Assembly: GCA_031272415.1 (NCBI GenBank)
Contig: JAISTU010000100.1
Location: 1 to 15,956 of the forward strand
DNA from: Bacteroidales bacterium
GTDB taxonomy: Bacteria > Bacteroidota > Bacteroidia > Bacteroidales > WCHB1-69
DNA length: 15,956 bases
Reading direction: 5' to 3'
The notes beneath the pieces were generated by a model. It searched no databases. It worked only from the letters and a program-made list of their open reading frames with translations, and had not been told where the DNA came from. Position numbers and translations under genes: made by a program. Shown piece by piece: positions 15,666 to 15,956 of the stretch. Positions within the stretch are counted from its first letter, which is position 1; each line of letters begins with the position of its first letter.

Positions 15666-15697
15666 ATCTATATCTATTTAAATATTTAACTTAATTA

Positions 15698-15719
15698 CAA
15701 AGATACACAAATATTTCAA
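15698..15719 (-). promoter_or_regulatory. Promoter-like module upstream of the antitoxin gene
   Basis: On the minus strand TATCTTTG (15705-15698) matches TAnnTTTG, with TTG (15719-15717) 11 bp upstream. The motif is 33 bp from the antitoxin ATG. No separate operator palindrome is visible between it and the gene. Confidence 0.6.
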
Positions 15720-15743
15720 TTAAAAATTAAAAACCTTTTTTTC

Positions 15744-15764
15744 AGAGTGTAGAGTGTAGAGTGT
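15744..15764 (+). repeat. AGAGTGT heptamer tract, 3 copies
   Basis: Three perfect AGAGTGT units inside the right direct repeat. Confidence 0.9.
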
Positions 15765-15813
15765 AGATTTTTGATTATCAATATTTTGACATGTAGGGGG
15801 AAGGCATACCTTA

Positions 15814-15846
15814 TCCAAATTTTTATCCCAAAATGCAAAAAAAAAA
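15814..15846 (-). repeat. Dispersed GCATTTT module, copy 4 (inverted, shortened)
   Basis: On the minus strand a T run is followed by GCATTTTGGGATAAAAATTT. The second half with GTTCTAAAATTTG is missing. Confidence 0.65.
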
Positions 15847-15863
15847 TCTAAAATTGTAAATCT

Positions 15864-15905
15864 GCACTCTACACTCTCCACTCTAAAAAATTCACTCTAC
15901 ACTCT
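15864..15905 (-). repeat. Inverted heptamer tracts (3 + 2 copies)
   Basis: Plus strand units GCACTCT, ACACTCT, CCACTCT (15864-15884), then after a short A-rich gap TCACTCT, ACACTCT (15892-15905). These are the reverse complement of the AGAGTGN heptamers seen elsewhere. Confidence 0.85.
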
Positions 15906-15931
15906 GAAAAAAAAAAGTTTTCAACTCTCAA

Positions 15932-15953
15932 TTCAAAAATTTGTGTATTTTTG
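15932..15953 (+). promoter_or_regulatory. Promoter-like module pointing out of the window
   Basis: TATTTTTG at 15946-15953 matches TAnnTTTG; TTC at 15932-15934 replaces the usual TTG at the same 11-bp spacing. It implies a rightward gene beginning shortly after the window end. Confidence 0.5.
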
Positions 15954-15956
15954 TAA

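Larger units (their letters stand above)
15695..15781 (-). repeat. Right direct repeat flanking the toxin-antitoxin operon
   Basis: Its first 62 bp match 14875-14936 at every position. It then has three heptamers and the ATTTTTGATTATCAA string. It is the same module that carries the antitoxin promoter-like motif. Confidence 0.93.
15695..15956. repeat. Imperfect inverted-repeat region with outward-facing promoter-like ends
   Basis: The left end starts TTACAAAGATACACAAAT and the right end, read on the minus strand, starts TTACAAAAATACACAAAT. Both continue with a TTGAA/TTCAA step, a T run, CAGAGTGTAGAGTG and heptamers. The arms are about 60-65 bp. The interior holds a degenerate palindrome (15795-15815) and a GCATTTT module. 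It could be a small symmetrical element or simply the divergent promoter region between the antitoxin gene and a rightward gene beyond the window. No gene lies in it. Confidence 0.8.

Noticed and set aside
15497..15694. Rightward open frame antisense to the antitoxin
   Set aside because: Low-complexity Leu/Phe/Tyr/His-rich translation caused by antisense AT-rich codons; the antitoxin frame overlaps the toxin in the standard way.

Overview
The window looks like a chromosomal segment of a Bacteroidota (Bacteroidetes) bacterium. Three things point there: strongly AT-rich DNA, type IX secretion (T9SS) cargo proteins carrying both known kinds of C-terminal sorting domain, and TAnnTTTG (-7 type) promoter motifs upstream of most genes. 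No rRNA, tRNA, CRISPR array, prophage or intact insertion sequence is visible. The sequence does not support a genus-level call.

Layout, left to right. (1) The 5' end of a leftward gene for an exported protein (1-110). (2) A divergent rightward gene for a 1361-residue SNF2-family ATPase (423-4508). (3) A gene-free stretch of about 680 bp packed with repeats, including a 136-bp nested inverted-repeat element (4791-4926). (4) A rightward gene for an AAA ATPase of the DUF4143 type (5186-6481), whose leader holds three 32-bp tandem repeats. (5) A convergent intergenic region with heptamer repeats, a 20-bp perfect palindrome and a strong leftward terminator. (6) A leftward 1927-residue PKD-repeat protein with a T9SS type B (CHU_C) sorting domain (6729-12512). 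(7) A leftward C10-family (streptopain-like) cysteine protease precursor with two CUB-like domains and a T9SS type A sorting domain (12640-14832). (8) A leftward antitoxin-toxin pair with a YoeB/Txe-type toxin (15172-15665). (9) A symmetrical repeat-rich region, probably the divergent promoter region of a rightward gene beyond the window.

The two secreted proteins probably act at or outside the cell surface: one as a large adhesin-like protein, the other as a protease activated after export. The SNF2 ATPase, the DUF4143 ATPase and the toxin-antitoxin pair are intracellular. Nothing in the sequence ties them into one pathway.

The most unusual feature is intergenic. Nearly every gap is assembled from the same short modules in both orientations: a promoter-like module (TTG, 11 bp, TATCTTTG), AGAGTGT heptamer tracts, a TTTTGCATTTTGGGATAAAAA-type module, TGATT nonamer tracts, and short palindromes that show compensatory changes between copies. 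Copies of the promoter module lie directly upstream of the SNF2, DUF4143, protease and antitoxin genes. The toxin-antitoxin operon sits between two direct repeats that match at 62 of 62 positions in their first part. Together these look like a mosaic, possibly mobile, family of promoter-carrying intergenic repeats.
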